The translations under genes and the position numbers were made by a program. Positions 8,207-15,574 of a stretch of DNA of 22,568 bases are shown in pieces. Each line of letters opens with the position of its first letter. The first letter of the stretch is position 1. Origin of the DNA: Candidatus Babelota bacterium (lineage in GTDB: Bacteria; Babelota; Babeliae; Babelales; JAUPTZ01); assembly GCA_030917105.1 (NCBI GenBank), contig JAUPVI010000004.1, positions 1 through 22,568 of the forward strand, read 5' to 3'. A model generated the notes under the pieces. The model saw nothing but the letters and a program-made list of their open reading frames with translations, made no database searches and had not been told where the DNA came from.

Positions 8207-9778
8207 TTAGAAGCAGATACAGAGCTTGCTCCAGGCTGTCCATGAATGGACTCCGTTATTGCTATGGGTAAGACCGGCCATTTCATAATCAGCACCAACG
8301 CTCATGTTGATAGGGAAATAGAAATTGCGGTAATGCCATTCGCCAACGGCTGAAATTTTATGGGTGACATCGCTGCCTGTGGTACAAGCGGCGGTAGTCA
8401 CATAGTATTGAGAGGCATTGTAGGTTGATCCACCGTTATAGGAAGTCATATTGCCTTCTTGCAGAATGCCGCCGCCGTAGGTGTGGCCATCACTACCAAG
8501 AGTAATGCTTGTTACATCCTTGCCACGAGGGAGCATGTAGTACGAGTTATCAACCCAGCGGCTGGTTGGTGCCAGTACAACTGATTCATTGCTGTGTGCG
8601 TGGAAGTTGTAGAAGAACGATACGCCAAGCCCTTTGTAATTGTAACGGGCTCCCAGAACTCCATCAAAAATTTGTCCTGGATTTACCGTTACGGTACGGG
8701 TCAAAGCATTTGCCGATGGTATTGCATAGGCAGAGCCGGAAGTAGCCAAGTTGCGATACTGGCTGCCAGTTGCAATTAGGTTAAACCAGAAGTCGTAGAT
8801 GCCAAGGGTTCGTGTTTTGTCGGCGTTAAAGAGATAGCGGAAATCAAAAGCAGCAATACCAGTTACTTTATGGGCTTTGTCCTCGCTGCGAAATAACTTT
8901 GCAGAGATTTTTGTGTTCAAGCCAATAGCAACGTGACCGCTACCAAGCGTTGGCTCAAAGAGGTTTATTGCGTTAAGTTTGCCATTAGTTGGTAAGACGA
9001 AATACCCTTTGGTGTTGATGCGGAAAGTAGGGTCGCTGTAGAAGTTGTAGCCAAGTCCAACTTGAATATCTGCAACGCCGGTAAAACCATGCGATTTTCC
9101 ATCTATAAGCATGTATTTCAACGCTTGCTGAGTGGCGGTAGAACTTTTGGTCAATGTTGCGCCGCTAAAATAGTTTTGAAGCGTGCCGCCAACAGGTCCA
9201 GCCGTGCCTTCAGTGTGTGCGTAGCCCTCAAATGCTGCGTTTAAATTATGATTTACTCGCACTACAGGGATATCAATGTTGAGCGAAAGACGTGGTGTAA
9301 TGAAGCCAAGATCTTGTTGCCAGCTGATATGGGTACCATACTCGGTGCGGACGGGACTGAAGTTGATTTTACCAAACATTCCGCCAGTAACTCCGGCAGT
9401 AGCCATGTGGTCAAGGGCAGATGAGTAGAGGTATTCAGAGTCGTATTCAAATCCAGCAGCAACGGGTGATAAGATTGGTGATTCACCGGCCGCTATTGCT
9501 AATTGACCACGTTGGTCGTCATTAATAGCTTGTCCACCACCAAAGTAGGTTGCAAGGTCGCGGGTGTTGTATGACTGGCGATAATAGCTGGTGCCGGACA
9601 ACGTGCTGCCCATGCTGTTCTTTTTATCTTTACGCCAGGAGTTGCCGGCAAGACCCATCAGCAGGTTGTGGCTGAGAGAATCACGCGAGCGCATAAATGT
9701 TTTGTTACTTTCAATTTTTGCGTGCGTGCTCGCAGCAACGGCGCAGAGGAGCGCTCCGCACAGGAATTTTTTATTCAT
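8207..9778 (-). CDS. Secreted beta-barrel paralogue, intermediate type
   Basis: 523 residues from the ATG at 9778. The first in-frame ATG (9790) is rejected because GGAGG sits 5 nt before 9778 and the shorter product starts with a proper signal peptide, MNKKFLCGALLCAVAASTHA. Then comes SNKTFMRSRDSLSHN, the family box. Shared blocks follow in order: SYYRQSYNTRDLATYFGGG, FSPVRTEYGTHISWQQDL, YFSGATL, LFEPTLGSGHVAIG, SQYRNLATSG, YNFHAHSNESV, SDVTHKISAVGEWHY and the final WTAWSKLCICF. The features mix those of both subfamilies (the RQSYN block as in 15575-17125, the FSG block as in 5081-6895). I infer an outer-membrane barrel; ligand or role is unknown. It is convergent with the solute-binding-fold gene and transcription should stop at the shared hairpin at 8152-8193. 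Confidence 0.9.
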   Translation of the reverse strand: MNKKFLCGALLCAVAASTHAKIESNKTFMRSRDSLSHNLLMGLAGNSWRKDKKNSMGSTLSGTSYYRQSYNTRDLATYFGGGQAINDDQRGQLAIAAGESPILSPVAAGFEYDSEYLYSSALDHMATAGVTGGMFGKINFSPVRTEYGTHISWQQDLGFITPRLSLNIDIPVVRVNHNLNAAFEGYAHTEGTAGPVGGTLQNYFSGATLTKSSTATQQALKYMLIDGKSHGFTGVADIQVGLGYNFYSDPTFRINTKGYFVLPTNGKLNAINLFEPTLGSGHVAIGLNTKISAKLFRSEDKAHKVTGIAAFDFRYLFNADKTRTLGIYDFWFNLIATGSQYRNLATSGSAYAIPSANALTRTVTVNPGQIFDGVLGARYNYKGLGVSFFYNFHAHSNESVVLAPTSRWVDNSYYMLPRGKDVTSITLGSDGHTYGGGILQEGNMTSYNGGSTYNASQYYVTTAACTTGSDVTHKISAVGEWHYRNFYFPINMSVGADYEMAGLTHSNNGVHSWTAWSKLCICF

Positions 9779-9783
9779 ATCAA

Positions 9784-9788
9784 CCTCC
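9784..9788 (-). promoter_or_regulatory. Ribosome binding site deciding the 9778 start
   Basis: Minus-strand GGAGG with a 5-nt spacer to the ATG at 9778. It overlaps the upstream in-frame ATG (9788-9790), which therefore cannot use it. Confidence 0.75.
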
Positions 9789-9848
9789 ATTTCAACAACC
9801 TTCCGCGCATTCAGGCGGGAGAAGCGAGTTACTTCGTTCGCGACTGTA

Positions 9849-9875
9849 CTATTGCGCTAAATTTAATTGCAATAG
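9849..9875. promoter_or_regulatory. Inverted repeat upstream of the 8207-9778 gene, possible operator
   Basis: CTATTGC (9849-9855) and GCAATAG (9869-9875) are perfect 7-bp arms with a 13-nt AT-rich spacer, about 70-95 bp upstream of the ATG at 9778. This is where a promoter or operator would lie. No consensus -10/-35 pair is clear, so this is only suggestive. Confidence 0.3.
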
Positions 9876-9974
9876 TTTGTCATAGAGGTACTCCGCTTGG
9901 GCCCCGCCTATCTTATCCATTCTTTTGTGGTTATGCCTTAGCCTTGGCAGAGAACGAAGTTTTTAATGGGGCTT

Positions 9975-10150
9975 AAAAGGTCCCCCGTTCGGCTTCAAAC
10001 TCTTTTGCCTCGCTTAGGTAGCCCGTTTGGGGCTGCTCGGCAAAACCCGTATTTGCCTCAAGGGGACCCTTTTCGCTCCCACAACTAGGCGTAAGATACG
10101 ATTTTATTTTGTACCTGCGAGAGCCGCGGGCCGGGCTGCCCCAAGGAGCG
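9975..10150. other. GC-rich structured island, candidate structured RNA or palindromic repeat element
   Basis: A long stem pairs AAAAGGTCCCC (9975-9985) with GGGGACCCTTTT (10062-10073, one bulged C). Inside it are three hairpins in series: GGC..AAA / TTT..GCC (9991-10009), AGCCC-GTTTG-GGGCT (10020-10034) and GGCAAA-7 nt-TTTGCC (10039-10057), giving a cloverleaf-like junction. Immediately adjoining at 10074 a second stem starts: CGCTCC (10074-10079) with GGAGCG (10145-10150), containing CGTA-AGA-TACG and a CCGCGG-centred GC run. The strand is not determined. It is not a tRNA: no T-loop GTTCRA, anticodon-stem geometry or CCA is visible. Candidates are a small RNA, a leader/trailer structure or a dispersed palindromic repeat. 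Confidence 0.4.
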
Positions 10151-10322
10151 AGTTCGGCTTTTTGCGCAGCAAAAAAACGCATGTTTGAGCGGGAGGGGTA
10201 GGCCAGGATGGGCGCAGCAGCTTATTACATAGGGCTCTTGCATGATTTTAGCTTGTGAGTGTATCCACTCGAAACTTCGTATTGAGGCGTTATTGAAGTA
10301 GTGGATAGCGTATATCCCCTCA

Positions 10323-11840
10323 TTAAAAACAGAGGCCAACCTTTATCCACGCGCCCAATGAATTAACCGAATGGTTATCTCCACTCACATCAACCTCGCC
10401 ACCGGCACCAATCCGCATTGGAATACGAGTGCCAAAGCGATAGCCAAAACCGCAGCCAAATTTATGAATGAGCTGCGCTGGCGTTGAAGCAGGAGTAAAG
10501 TCTGCATAGTTACTGTTGCTGCGGTTGCCGGGGCGCAGAATGGCATTGCCAATGATGAGTGCAGTATTGGTAAGTATAAAAGGGCTGGAGGCACTAATTG
10601 CGCCATCAGCAAGCCCGGTGTTGGCGACGCCGCATGCTCCTTCGTCCCATGCTGTATCTAAAGTAAGATTTTCTGCAGTGCTATAAAAGAAGTTGTAGGC
10701 GAGGTCAGCGGTAAATCCCTTGTAGTTGCAGCAGAGACCGGTAAAGGCATCGAATCGGCTTTTTGGGTTCGTTCTAGTGAGAACGGTAGAGGCATTTGCA
10801 ACAGGAAGCACTTCATTCGTTTGTGATTTGCCGACCAATATGTACTGGCTTTGGGGAAGACTACCATTGATATTGCTGTAAATACCAAGCGTGCGCATAT
10901 GTGCGGCAGGAAAACAGAAGGTGTACTTTGCGCAGGCGTATACCTCAAGGCTGGCCCCGATTGCATTATTTTGCCACAAAACATATTCGGAGTTTACGCC
11001 AGCGCCCATAGAAAAATTGCGTTGTCCATAGAGAGGCTCAAAGAGGAAGCGGCCAGAGGCTCTATTGCCAGTCGGGAGTTCAGTGTGTAGGCAACAATCA
11101 AGATGAATCTTGTTGCTTTCCATAAGGGTGTAGCCAAGTGATGCTTTAAGGTCAGCAATACCAATAGCGTAATTGCTATCGCTACTGGTGCTGAGTACTT
11201 GGCGAGAGAGGGCAACTTGAGAGGCCGGCGATGTTTTTCCAAGGTCACTACCGTTAAAGAAGTCTGCGAGCCCTTTGCCGGTGCCCTTTGCTGCTGAGCT
11301 GGTAGTGTTTGCGGTGCTGTGATAGATGGCTTGCGTGTTGGTGTAGACAACTGTTATAGGCAGGGCAATGATGTACCACAATCCCTTTGCTAGTTTATTG
11401 AGTCCTTGTACCCACTGGAGGTGTGCGCCAGTTTCGGTGCGATAAGGGTCGAGAAAAACGGTGCCGTACATTGGCGCTTTGCCTGCGCTGACAGAGTCTG
11501 ACGAGATGGTATCAATCTGTGTGCCGTATAATGCGGTAGTGCTGCTGGCACCGAGCGGTGCTACTTCTATGGTGCCGGTTGGTATCAAATTAGTACCCCC
11601 ACCGAAATATTGCGCTAGTTTCGTGTTGTTGTAAGAGGCACGGTAGAAGGCGGCGATGCTTAAATCACCATCTAGGGCATCCGCGGCCTTACTCTTGAGT
11701 GGCTTGACTCCCATACTGAGAAGGCAGTTGTCACTAACGGCACCGCGCGCCGCCATAAAAGTTTTGTTGGCTACCGTGGCACTGAGTGCAGGGATGGTCA
11801 TTAAGCCCGCGCTGAGCGCTAGAGTTGCAATTTTTTTCAT
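10323..11840 (-). CDS. Secreted beta-barrel paralogue, YFG subfamily
   Basis: 505 residues. Signal peptide MKKIATLALSAGLMTIPALSA, then ANKTFMAARGAVSDNCLL (family box). The subfamily shared with 13625-15193 and 15575-17125 shows in AAFYRASYNNTKLAQYFGGG, LDPYRTETGAHLQWVQGLN, GLADFFNGSDLGK, FLFEPLYGQRNFSMGAGV, QYILVGKSQ, LPVANASTVLTRTNPKSRF, YNFFYSTAENLTL and the closing HKFGCGFGYRFGTRIPMRI, ending AWIKVGLCF with terminal Phe. The ribosome site (CGGAAG) is weak compared with the neighbours. A TTGACT / TAAGTT promoter-like pair lies 29-56 bp upstream. I infer an outer-membrane barrel. It is downstream of the AAA-like gene on the same strand with an 86-bp gap. Confidence 0.9.
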   Translation of the reverse strand: MKKIATLALSAGLMTIPALSATVANKTFMAARGAVSDNCLLSMGVKPLKSKAADALDGDLSIAAFYRASYNNTKLAQYFGGGTNLIPTGTIEVAPLGASSTTALYGTQIDTISSDSVSAGKAPMYGTVFLDPYRTETGAHLQWVQGLNKLAKGLWYIIALPITVVYTNTQAIYHSTANTTSSAAKGTGKGLADFFNGSDLGKTSPASQVALSRQVLSTSSDSNYAIGIADLKASLGYTLMESNKIHLDCCLHTELPTGNRASGRFLFEPLYGQRNFSMGAGVNSEYVLWQNNAIGASLEVYACAKYTFCFPAAHMRTLGIYSNINGSLPQSQYILVGKSQTNEVLPVANASTVLTRTNPKSRFDAFTGLCCNYKGFTADLAYNFFYSTAENLTLDTAWDEGACGVANTGLADGAISASSPFILTNTALIIGNAILRPGNRSNSNYADFTPASTPAQLIHKFGCGFGYRFGTRIPMRIGAGGEVDVSGDNHSVNSLGAWIKVGLCF

Positions 11841-11868
11841 AGTAATACTGCTTCCGTTGATTAGAGAT

Positions 11869-11896
11869 AACTTATAATGCGCGGAAGGCTAGTCAA
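11869..11896 (-). promoter_or_regulatory. Putative promoter of the 10323-11840 gene
   Basis: On the minus strand TTGACT (11891-11896) is followed by 16 nt and TAAGTT (11869-11874). An overlapping TATAAG (11871-11876) is an alternative -10 at 14 nt spacing. The pair resembles the TTGACA-16-TAAGCT pair in front of the MurF-like gene. It would give a leader of about 20 nt. Confidence 0.4.
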
Positions 11897-11926
11897 GAGC
11901 GGTTATTGAAGGCAAGCGTTTGGTTC

Positions 11927-13495
11927 TTATGTAAGGAGCTCCCAAATATAGGCGAGTTTTTTATCTTGATAATCAAATGACATGCCGATGAGATAGATTG
12001 GTTTTTTTTGACTAAGATATTTTTCATAGTATCGCCGTTCTTTGATTTGTGTAATAGCTTTTGATGGGCTCTCTCCAAGCTTTAGCTCGAATAGGTATAT
12101 GGCGGCTGGTGTTTGTAATGCAAGGTCTACGCGCCCCTTGCTTGTAGAAACTTCCGAAGCAACGTCTATGCCAAGCATCATGCAAATCATGTGAAATAAT
12201 GAATGGTAATAGGCTTCTTCCTGGACGTGAATTTGGCAGGGGATGTGGGCCAATAATATTTGTAGGGTTTCGCAAAACTGAGGAATGTCGCCGCGCTGCA
12301 AAACTTGCTTTAGTCTGGTGGCAACAGTGGCTGTTTCCGCGTTTTTTATGTTGAGCATCATACTGATTAGGTATTTATTAAGCGATTGCCGCACTTCCTC
12401 ATTGGGATAGGTAAGCTTGTATAAGTTTGATTCTGGTTGAAAGTCTTCAATCGTTAGATAGCCTGTCTGGTAGAAGAGTGTTGTCAGCGGGAGAGTCCCT
12501 ATATCAAATGAGTCGAGAGTCGAGTCATCTACCCAGCAATGATCTACTTCGCTAAAAATAGGGAGGTTGCTTTTGACCAGATCTACAAGAAACGTTGGTG
12601 TGCCAGAAGCAAACCAGTAATTTCCACAGTGCTGTTCATCTAAATAGTGAAAAACAGAGAATGGGTTGTAGACTTTTGCTTCGGCTCGAGAGAATCGGTA
12701 CCCGTTATACCATGTTCGCATCTCATTCATTATTTCCTCTGCGGAGCGATTACTGACAGTAGCAAAGTCTGCTATGTAGGCAGGGAAATTCTGAAGTATT
12801 TCATCTTCTGTGTAGCCGCATAATGTGGCGAAAGCAGGGGTTAGCGAGATATCCTTGAGATTATTTAGGCCAGAAAAAACTGAGGTCTTTGAAAATTTGC
12901 TGACGCCAGTAAAAAAAACAAAATGTAAATGCTCGTCTAATCCCTTAAAGCAAGAGTAAAAGGATCGTAGGATATCCCTATTTTGCTGTGCAAGTTCTGG
13001 ATTATTTATGTGATTAACTAATGCATAGTCGTATTCATCGATGAGTATGACTATGCGCCCACGTTTTTCGGCCAATGATCGAACAAGAAACTTTGTTTTT
13101 TCTGTAATGCCTTTTGTTTTAAATAACTTGATGCCAAAGTTCTGGCCAATGATGTCTAGTTCTGCTGCAAGTCCTGACTCTAAGAGTCCGGCATTTTTAT
13201 GGGCAATCATTGAAAAATCTATTGTTATAACCGGGTGTTCTTTCCACTTATAATGCTTTTCTTGTCCGATCCAGAGGTTTTTGAAGAGCTCTTTGTTGCC
13301 GGAAAAAATTTCCTTCAGTGTTGAGATAAGCAATGATTTACCAAAGCGGTGTGGTCGCGCGAGAAAGTAACGTTTTGTAGTTGTGATGAGCCGATAAATG
13401 AGTTCTGTTTTGTCTATATACAGACAGTCTTCAGAAATAAGTGTTTCAAATGAACTGATGCCTATCGGCAGATTCTTTTTTTTCTTTGTGTTCAT
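11927..13495 (-). CDS. AAA-ATPase-like protein with C-terminal PD-(D/E)XK nuclease domain
   Basis: 522 residues from the ATG at 13495, preceded by GAGGA at 7 nt; the upstream in-frame ATG at 13528 has no ribosome site. N-terminus: LPIGISSFETLISEDCLYIDKT, typical of the AAA-ATPase_like family (PF09820). It is followed by the family's P-loop variant RPHRFGKSLL (K53, S54), a Walker B-like IVILIDEYD (148-156) and TGVSKFSKTSVFSGLNNL. The C-terminus has a PD-(D/E)XK core as in PF08011 (DUF1703): GRVDLAL (D457), YLFELKLG (E470, K472) and QIKERRYYEKY. All catalytic positions look intact. Such proteins are abundant in several host-associated bacteria and in Bacteroidetes, and their biological role is not established. 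No signal peptide, so cytoplasmic. It interrupts the barrel array and is flanked on its 5' side by the terminator of 13625-15193. Confidence 0.92.
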   Translation of the reverse strand: MNTKKKKNLPIGISSFETLISEDCLYIDKTELIYRLITTTKRYFLARPHRFGKSLLISTLKEIFSGNKELFKNLWIGQEKHYKWKEHPVITIDFSMIAHKNAGLLESGLAAELDIIGQNFGIKLFKTKGITEKTKFLVRSLAEKRGRIVILIDEYDYALVNHINNPELAQQNRDILRSFYSCFKGLDEHLHFVFFTGVSKFSKTSVFSGLNNLKDISLTPAFATLCGYTEDEILQNFPAYIADFATVSNRSAEEIMNEMRTWYNGYRFSRAEAKVYNPFSVFHYLDEQHCGNYWFASGTPTFLVDLVKSNLPIFSEVDHCWVDDSTLDSFDIGTLPLTTLFYQTGYLTIEDFQPESNLYKLTYPNEEVRQSLNKYLISMMLNIKNAETATVATRLKQVLQRGDIPQFCETLQILLAHIPCQIHVQEEAYYHSLFHMICMMLGIDVASEVSTSKGRVDLALQTPAAIYLFELKLGESPSKAITQIKERRYYEKYLSQKKPIYLIGMSFDYQDKKLAYIWELLT

Positions 13496-13502
13496 GTACA
13501 CG

Positions 13503-13507
13503 TCCTC
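13503..13507 (-). promoter_or_regulatory. Ribosome binding site deciding the 13495 start
   Basis: Minus-strand GAGGA with a 7-nt spacer to the ATG at 13495. The family core (LPIGISSF) begins 8 residues after this Met, which also suits this start. Confidence 0.7.
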
Positions 13508-13561
13508 TTCTCGAGTTTCGTTGTGCATTTTAGTTTATCAAGGGGGCTTTGAGCAATAGGG

Positions 13562-13599
13562 AAAAATAAGAGAAGGGCGGCAGATTGCTCTGCCGCCCT
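13562..13599 (-). terminator. Rho-independent terminator of the 13625-15193 gene
   Basis: A perfect 11-bp GC-rich stem (AGGGCGGCAGA / TCTGCCGCCCT, 4-nt loop, 13574-13599) lies 25 bp after the stop of 13625-15193. On the minus strand it is followed by a T-rich run (TCTCTTATTTTT). It separates this gene from the AAA-like gene downstream. Confidence 0.85.
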
Positions 13600-13624
13600 A
13601 ATTTCTGAGTCGAATCGATTCAGC

Positions 13625-15193
13625 TTAGAAGCCGAAGCCGACCTTCGCCCAAACACCCCATGAATTGATGGAAGCGTTGTTTGAAGAAAGTTCAACTTCA
13701 CCACCAACCGCAGCGCGAACTGGGATTGAACCGCCGAAGCCGTAAGACAAGTCAGCGCCAACTTTGTGTACAACTTGTTCAGGAGTTGTAGCAGCGCCAA
13801 GGTCAAGAGCTTGAACGTTGGAGCTCGAAGCAAGGCCAGGAGCGAGAATTTCGCTGTTCGGGCTGAATGCTTTAGTTGTACCACCGTCTGGAAGCGCAAA
13901 CGTGTTGAGGTTTGCTGCGCCTGCAAGGTCATCAGCAGTTGGCGATCCATCAAAGCCGGTTTTAGCTATAGTGCCGTAGGTTGTTTGATCGAACGCACCT
14001 GTCAATTCAAGCTTTTCAGCTTGGTTGTAGAACAAGTTGTACGATACACTTGCGGCAAAACGCTCATAGTTGAACGTCAAGCCAGCAGTAGCTTCTACGC
14101 GGCTGCGTGGAGTTACTTTTACTGCAAGTGTTGATACGTTAGCCAAAGGCATCATGTTTACAGTGCCTTCGTCACCAACTACAATGTACTGACCATCAGC
14201 GATGCGACCAGTTGTGTAGTTTGTCAAGCCAAGAGTACGAATTTCTTCTGCAGCGAATCCGTAGCTGTATACAGCATTTGCGCGAACGTTGAATGATGTT
14301 TTACCATCTTCAGCTCTCCACAAGTTTGCCCAAGCATCAAGACCACCACCAAGTGAGAAGTGACGGCTGCCTGCTAATGGTTCAAATGCGTAAACGCCAG
14401 CTGGTTTTTTGCCAGTAGGGATGTTACCTGTCAAAAGAGCGCCCAAGCGGTAGCTACGTGCTTTCTTCAAGAAAGTGTAACCAAGAGCAACTTTAACGTC
14501 AGCAACTTGCGTTGTGTTAACGTGAGTTGGGTTGATGATAGCTTTTGCAAGTGCGGCTTGTGTAAGCGTTACTGCGTATGTGGTACCAACAACTACAGAT
14601 TTACCAAGGTTTTCACCACCGAAATAGTTAGCAAGACCCTTTGTTCCGCCTAAGCTAGCTGCTAACGCGTTCGCTGTGCCAGTGTAGGTTGGACGCAGAG
14701 AAGTGCGTACGTACGTAACTGGTGCAGATACGTCAAACGAAAGGCCTTCAACCAACTTATCCAATGATTGTGACCATTGTAGTTGTGCGCCGGCTTCAAT
14801 GCGACGTGGGCTTAGTGCTACGCTGCCGCTCATGTTACTTGCGATGTTAGTAGCAGTTTGTGGATCGATTTGACCGCTGTTCAAACCAGTTGTTGTAGCT
14901 GCATAAGTCGCTACATTAATCAAACCGGTAGGAACTGCAGCTGTGCCATCACCAAAGTATTGGGCAAGCTTTACGTGGTTGTGAGATTGACGATAGAAAG
15001 CTGCTGCGCTAACAACTGCTCCGATCGCGTCTTTACTTTTATTATGCATTCTGTGGCAAGCGCGGCTAACCAACGTATTGTCGCTGATTGTTCCGCGATG
15101 TGCTATGAATGTTTGGTTAACATTAGCTGCAAACATTGTGGTGCTTGCAAGTGTTAATGCTGCCAAGAGGCCATGTATGATTTTTTTCTTCAT
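13625..15193 (-). CDS. Secreted beta-barrel paralogue, YFG subfamily
   Basis: 522 residues. TAGGAGC precedes the ATG. Signal peptide MKKKIIHGLLAALTLASTTMFA, then NQTFIAHRGTISDNTLV. The blocks are the clearest of the family: AAAFYRQSHNHVKLAQYFGDG, LSPRRIEAGAQLQWSQSLD, KGLANYFGGENLGK, YAFEPLAGSRHFSLGGGLD, GQYIVVGDEGTVNMMPLANV, KVTPRSRVEATAGLTFNYE, VSYNLFYNQAEKLEL and HKVGADLSYGFGG, ending VWAKVGFGF. The C-terminal 47 residues closely match those of 15575-17125, which suggests a fairly recent duplication. I infer an outer-membrane barrel with aromatic girdles and a terminal Phe read by BAM. It has its own promoter-like pair and a leader hairpin, and its own terminator, so it is probably monocistronic and possibly strongly expressed. 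Confidence 0.92.
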   Translation of the reverse strand: MKKKIIHGLLAALTLASTTMFAANVNQTFIAHRGTISDNTLVSRACHRMHNKSKDAIGAVVSAAAFYRQSHNHVKLAQYFGDGTAAVPTGLINVATYAATTTGLNSGQIDPQTATNIASNMSGSVALSPRRIEAGAQLQWSQSLDKLVEGLSFDVSAPVTYVRTSLRPTYTGTANALAASLGGTKGLANYFGGENLGKSVVVGTTYAVTLTQAALAKAIINPTHVNTTQVADVKVALGYTFLKKARSYRLGALLTGNIPTGKKPAGVYAFEPLAGSRHFSLGGGLDAWANLWRAEDGKTSFNVRANAVYSYGFAAEEIRTLGLTNYTTGRIADGQYIVVGDEGTVNMMPLANVSTLAVKVTPRSRVEATAGLTFNYERFAASVSYNLFYNQAEKLELTGAFDQTTYGTIAKTGFDGSPTADDLAGAANLNTFALPDGGTTKAFSPNSEILAPGLASSSNVQALDLGAATTPEQVVHKVGADLSYGFGGSIPVRAAVGGEVELSSNNASINSWGVWAKVGFGF

Positions 15194-15235
15194 ACTAGTG
15201 CTCCTATATTGTTACTACTCTTAATTTCCACTGAT

Positions 15236-15267
15236 TTGACGCGCTTGCGATGAAGCGTACACGTCAA
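15236..15267 (-). promoter_or_regulatory. Leader hairpin in the 5' UTR of the 13625-15193 gene
   Basis: TTGACGCGCTT (15236-15246) pairs with AAGCG (15253-15257) and, after a TACA bulge, CGTCAA (15262-15267): an 11-bp stem with a 6-nt loop. It lies 42 nt before the ATG and downstream of the putative promoter. No T-run follows, so it is not a terminator. A transcript-stabilising or translational role is a guess. Confidence 0.4.
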
Positions 15268-15303
15268 TTTGCTTCTTCAGTGACCGTTGTCTCGTGCAAA
15301 ATC

Positions 15304-15333
15304 AACTTAGAGAGAAGAGTGCGCTGAATACAA
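15304..15333 (-). promoter_or_regulatory. Putative promoter of the 13625-15193 gene
   Basis: Minus strand: TTGTAT (15328-15333), 18-nt spacer, TAAGTT (15304-15309). The -35 overlaps the 19-bp motif at 15330-15348, which is also found at the same place in front of 15575-17125. The AT-rich sequence just upstream could act as an UP element. Confidence 0.45.
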
Positions 15334-15516
15334 GAATTTTGAAATATTTTTTTTTCAAAGCCCTCTCGTTGAGCGGTTTTTGCGCACGCAAACCATCCAA
15401 AAACATAATAAAACTCTAGCTTTTTGCTGGTGAATGTTTCATTTCATTCTCAGTGTGGTGGATGCAGAAAAATTACACGGCGCAAACAACAGGATACTGT
15501 GGATTCTGACATGGTC

Positions 15517-15550
15517 GAAAAAAGAAAAGGCGACATGTTTCTCTGCCGCC
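15517..15550 (-). terminator. Rho-independent terminator of the 15575-17125 gene
   Basis: On the minus strand GGCGGCA pairs with TGTCGCC (one G-U wobble, 8-nt loop; 15529-15550) and is followed directly by TTTTCTTTTTT. It lies 24 bp beyond the stop codon. Confidence 0.85.
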
Positions 15551-15574
15551 TCCTCTTCTGTTGAGTGAAAATGA

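Larger units (their letters stand above)
9779..10322. other. 544-bp intergenic region between two barrel genes
   Basis: This gap holds no supportable gene. The part nearest 9778 should carry the promoter and ribosome site of the 8207-9778 gene and includes a 7-bp inverted repeat (CTATTGC / GCAATAG, 9849-9875). The middle (about 9975-10150) is a GC-rich structured island listed separately. The part nearest 10322, downstream of the 10323-11840 gene, has overlapping inverted repeats (TATCCACT 10262-10269 with AGTGGATA 10300-10307; GGATA 10303-10307 with TATCC 10313-10317) but no T-run, so no standard terminator. Two short minus-strand frames here (9973-10182 and 10085-10339) lack ribosome sites and family features. 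Confidence 0.7.
15194..15574. other. 381-bp intergenic region between two YFG-subfamily genes
   Basis: No gene is supportable here. From the 13625-15193 side outward it holds that gene's ribosome site, a leader hairpin (15236-15267), a -10/-35-like pair (15304-15333) inside a conserved motif (15330-15348), an inverted repeat TTTGCG-CA-CGCAAA (15379-15392), and the terminator of 15575-17125 (15517-15550). The stretch 15395-15510 shows nothing I can assign. Confidence 0.65.

Noticed and set aside
9975..10073. tRNA reading of the cloverleaf-like island
   Set aside because: The closing stem is too long, the junction arms do not match D, anticodon and T arms, and there is no GTTCRA loop or CCA end on either strand.
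9973..10182. Minus-strand frame of 69 codons across the structured island
   Set aside because: No ribosome site before the ATG, no recognisable family, and the frame coincides with inverted repeats that explain the sequence better. Kept only as an alternative reading of the island.
10085..10339. Minus-strand frame of 84 codons upstream of the island
   Set aside because: Its start lies inside the end of the 10323-11840 gene, it has no ribosome site, and its composition follows the GC-rich island.
11927..13495. Transposase or mobile-element reading of the PD-(D/E)XK protein
   Set aside because: No terminal inverted repeats or target-site duplications seen around it, and the motifs fit the AAA-ATPase-like/DUF1703 family rather than a DDE or Rpn-type transposase.
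13766..14134. Plus-strand 122-codon Cys/Ser-rich frame
   Set aside because: A shadow of the 13625-15193 gene, whose reading frame has clear family blocks on the other strand.
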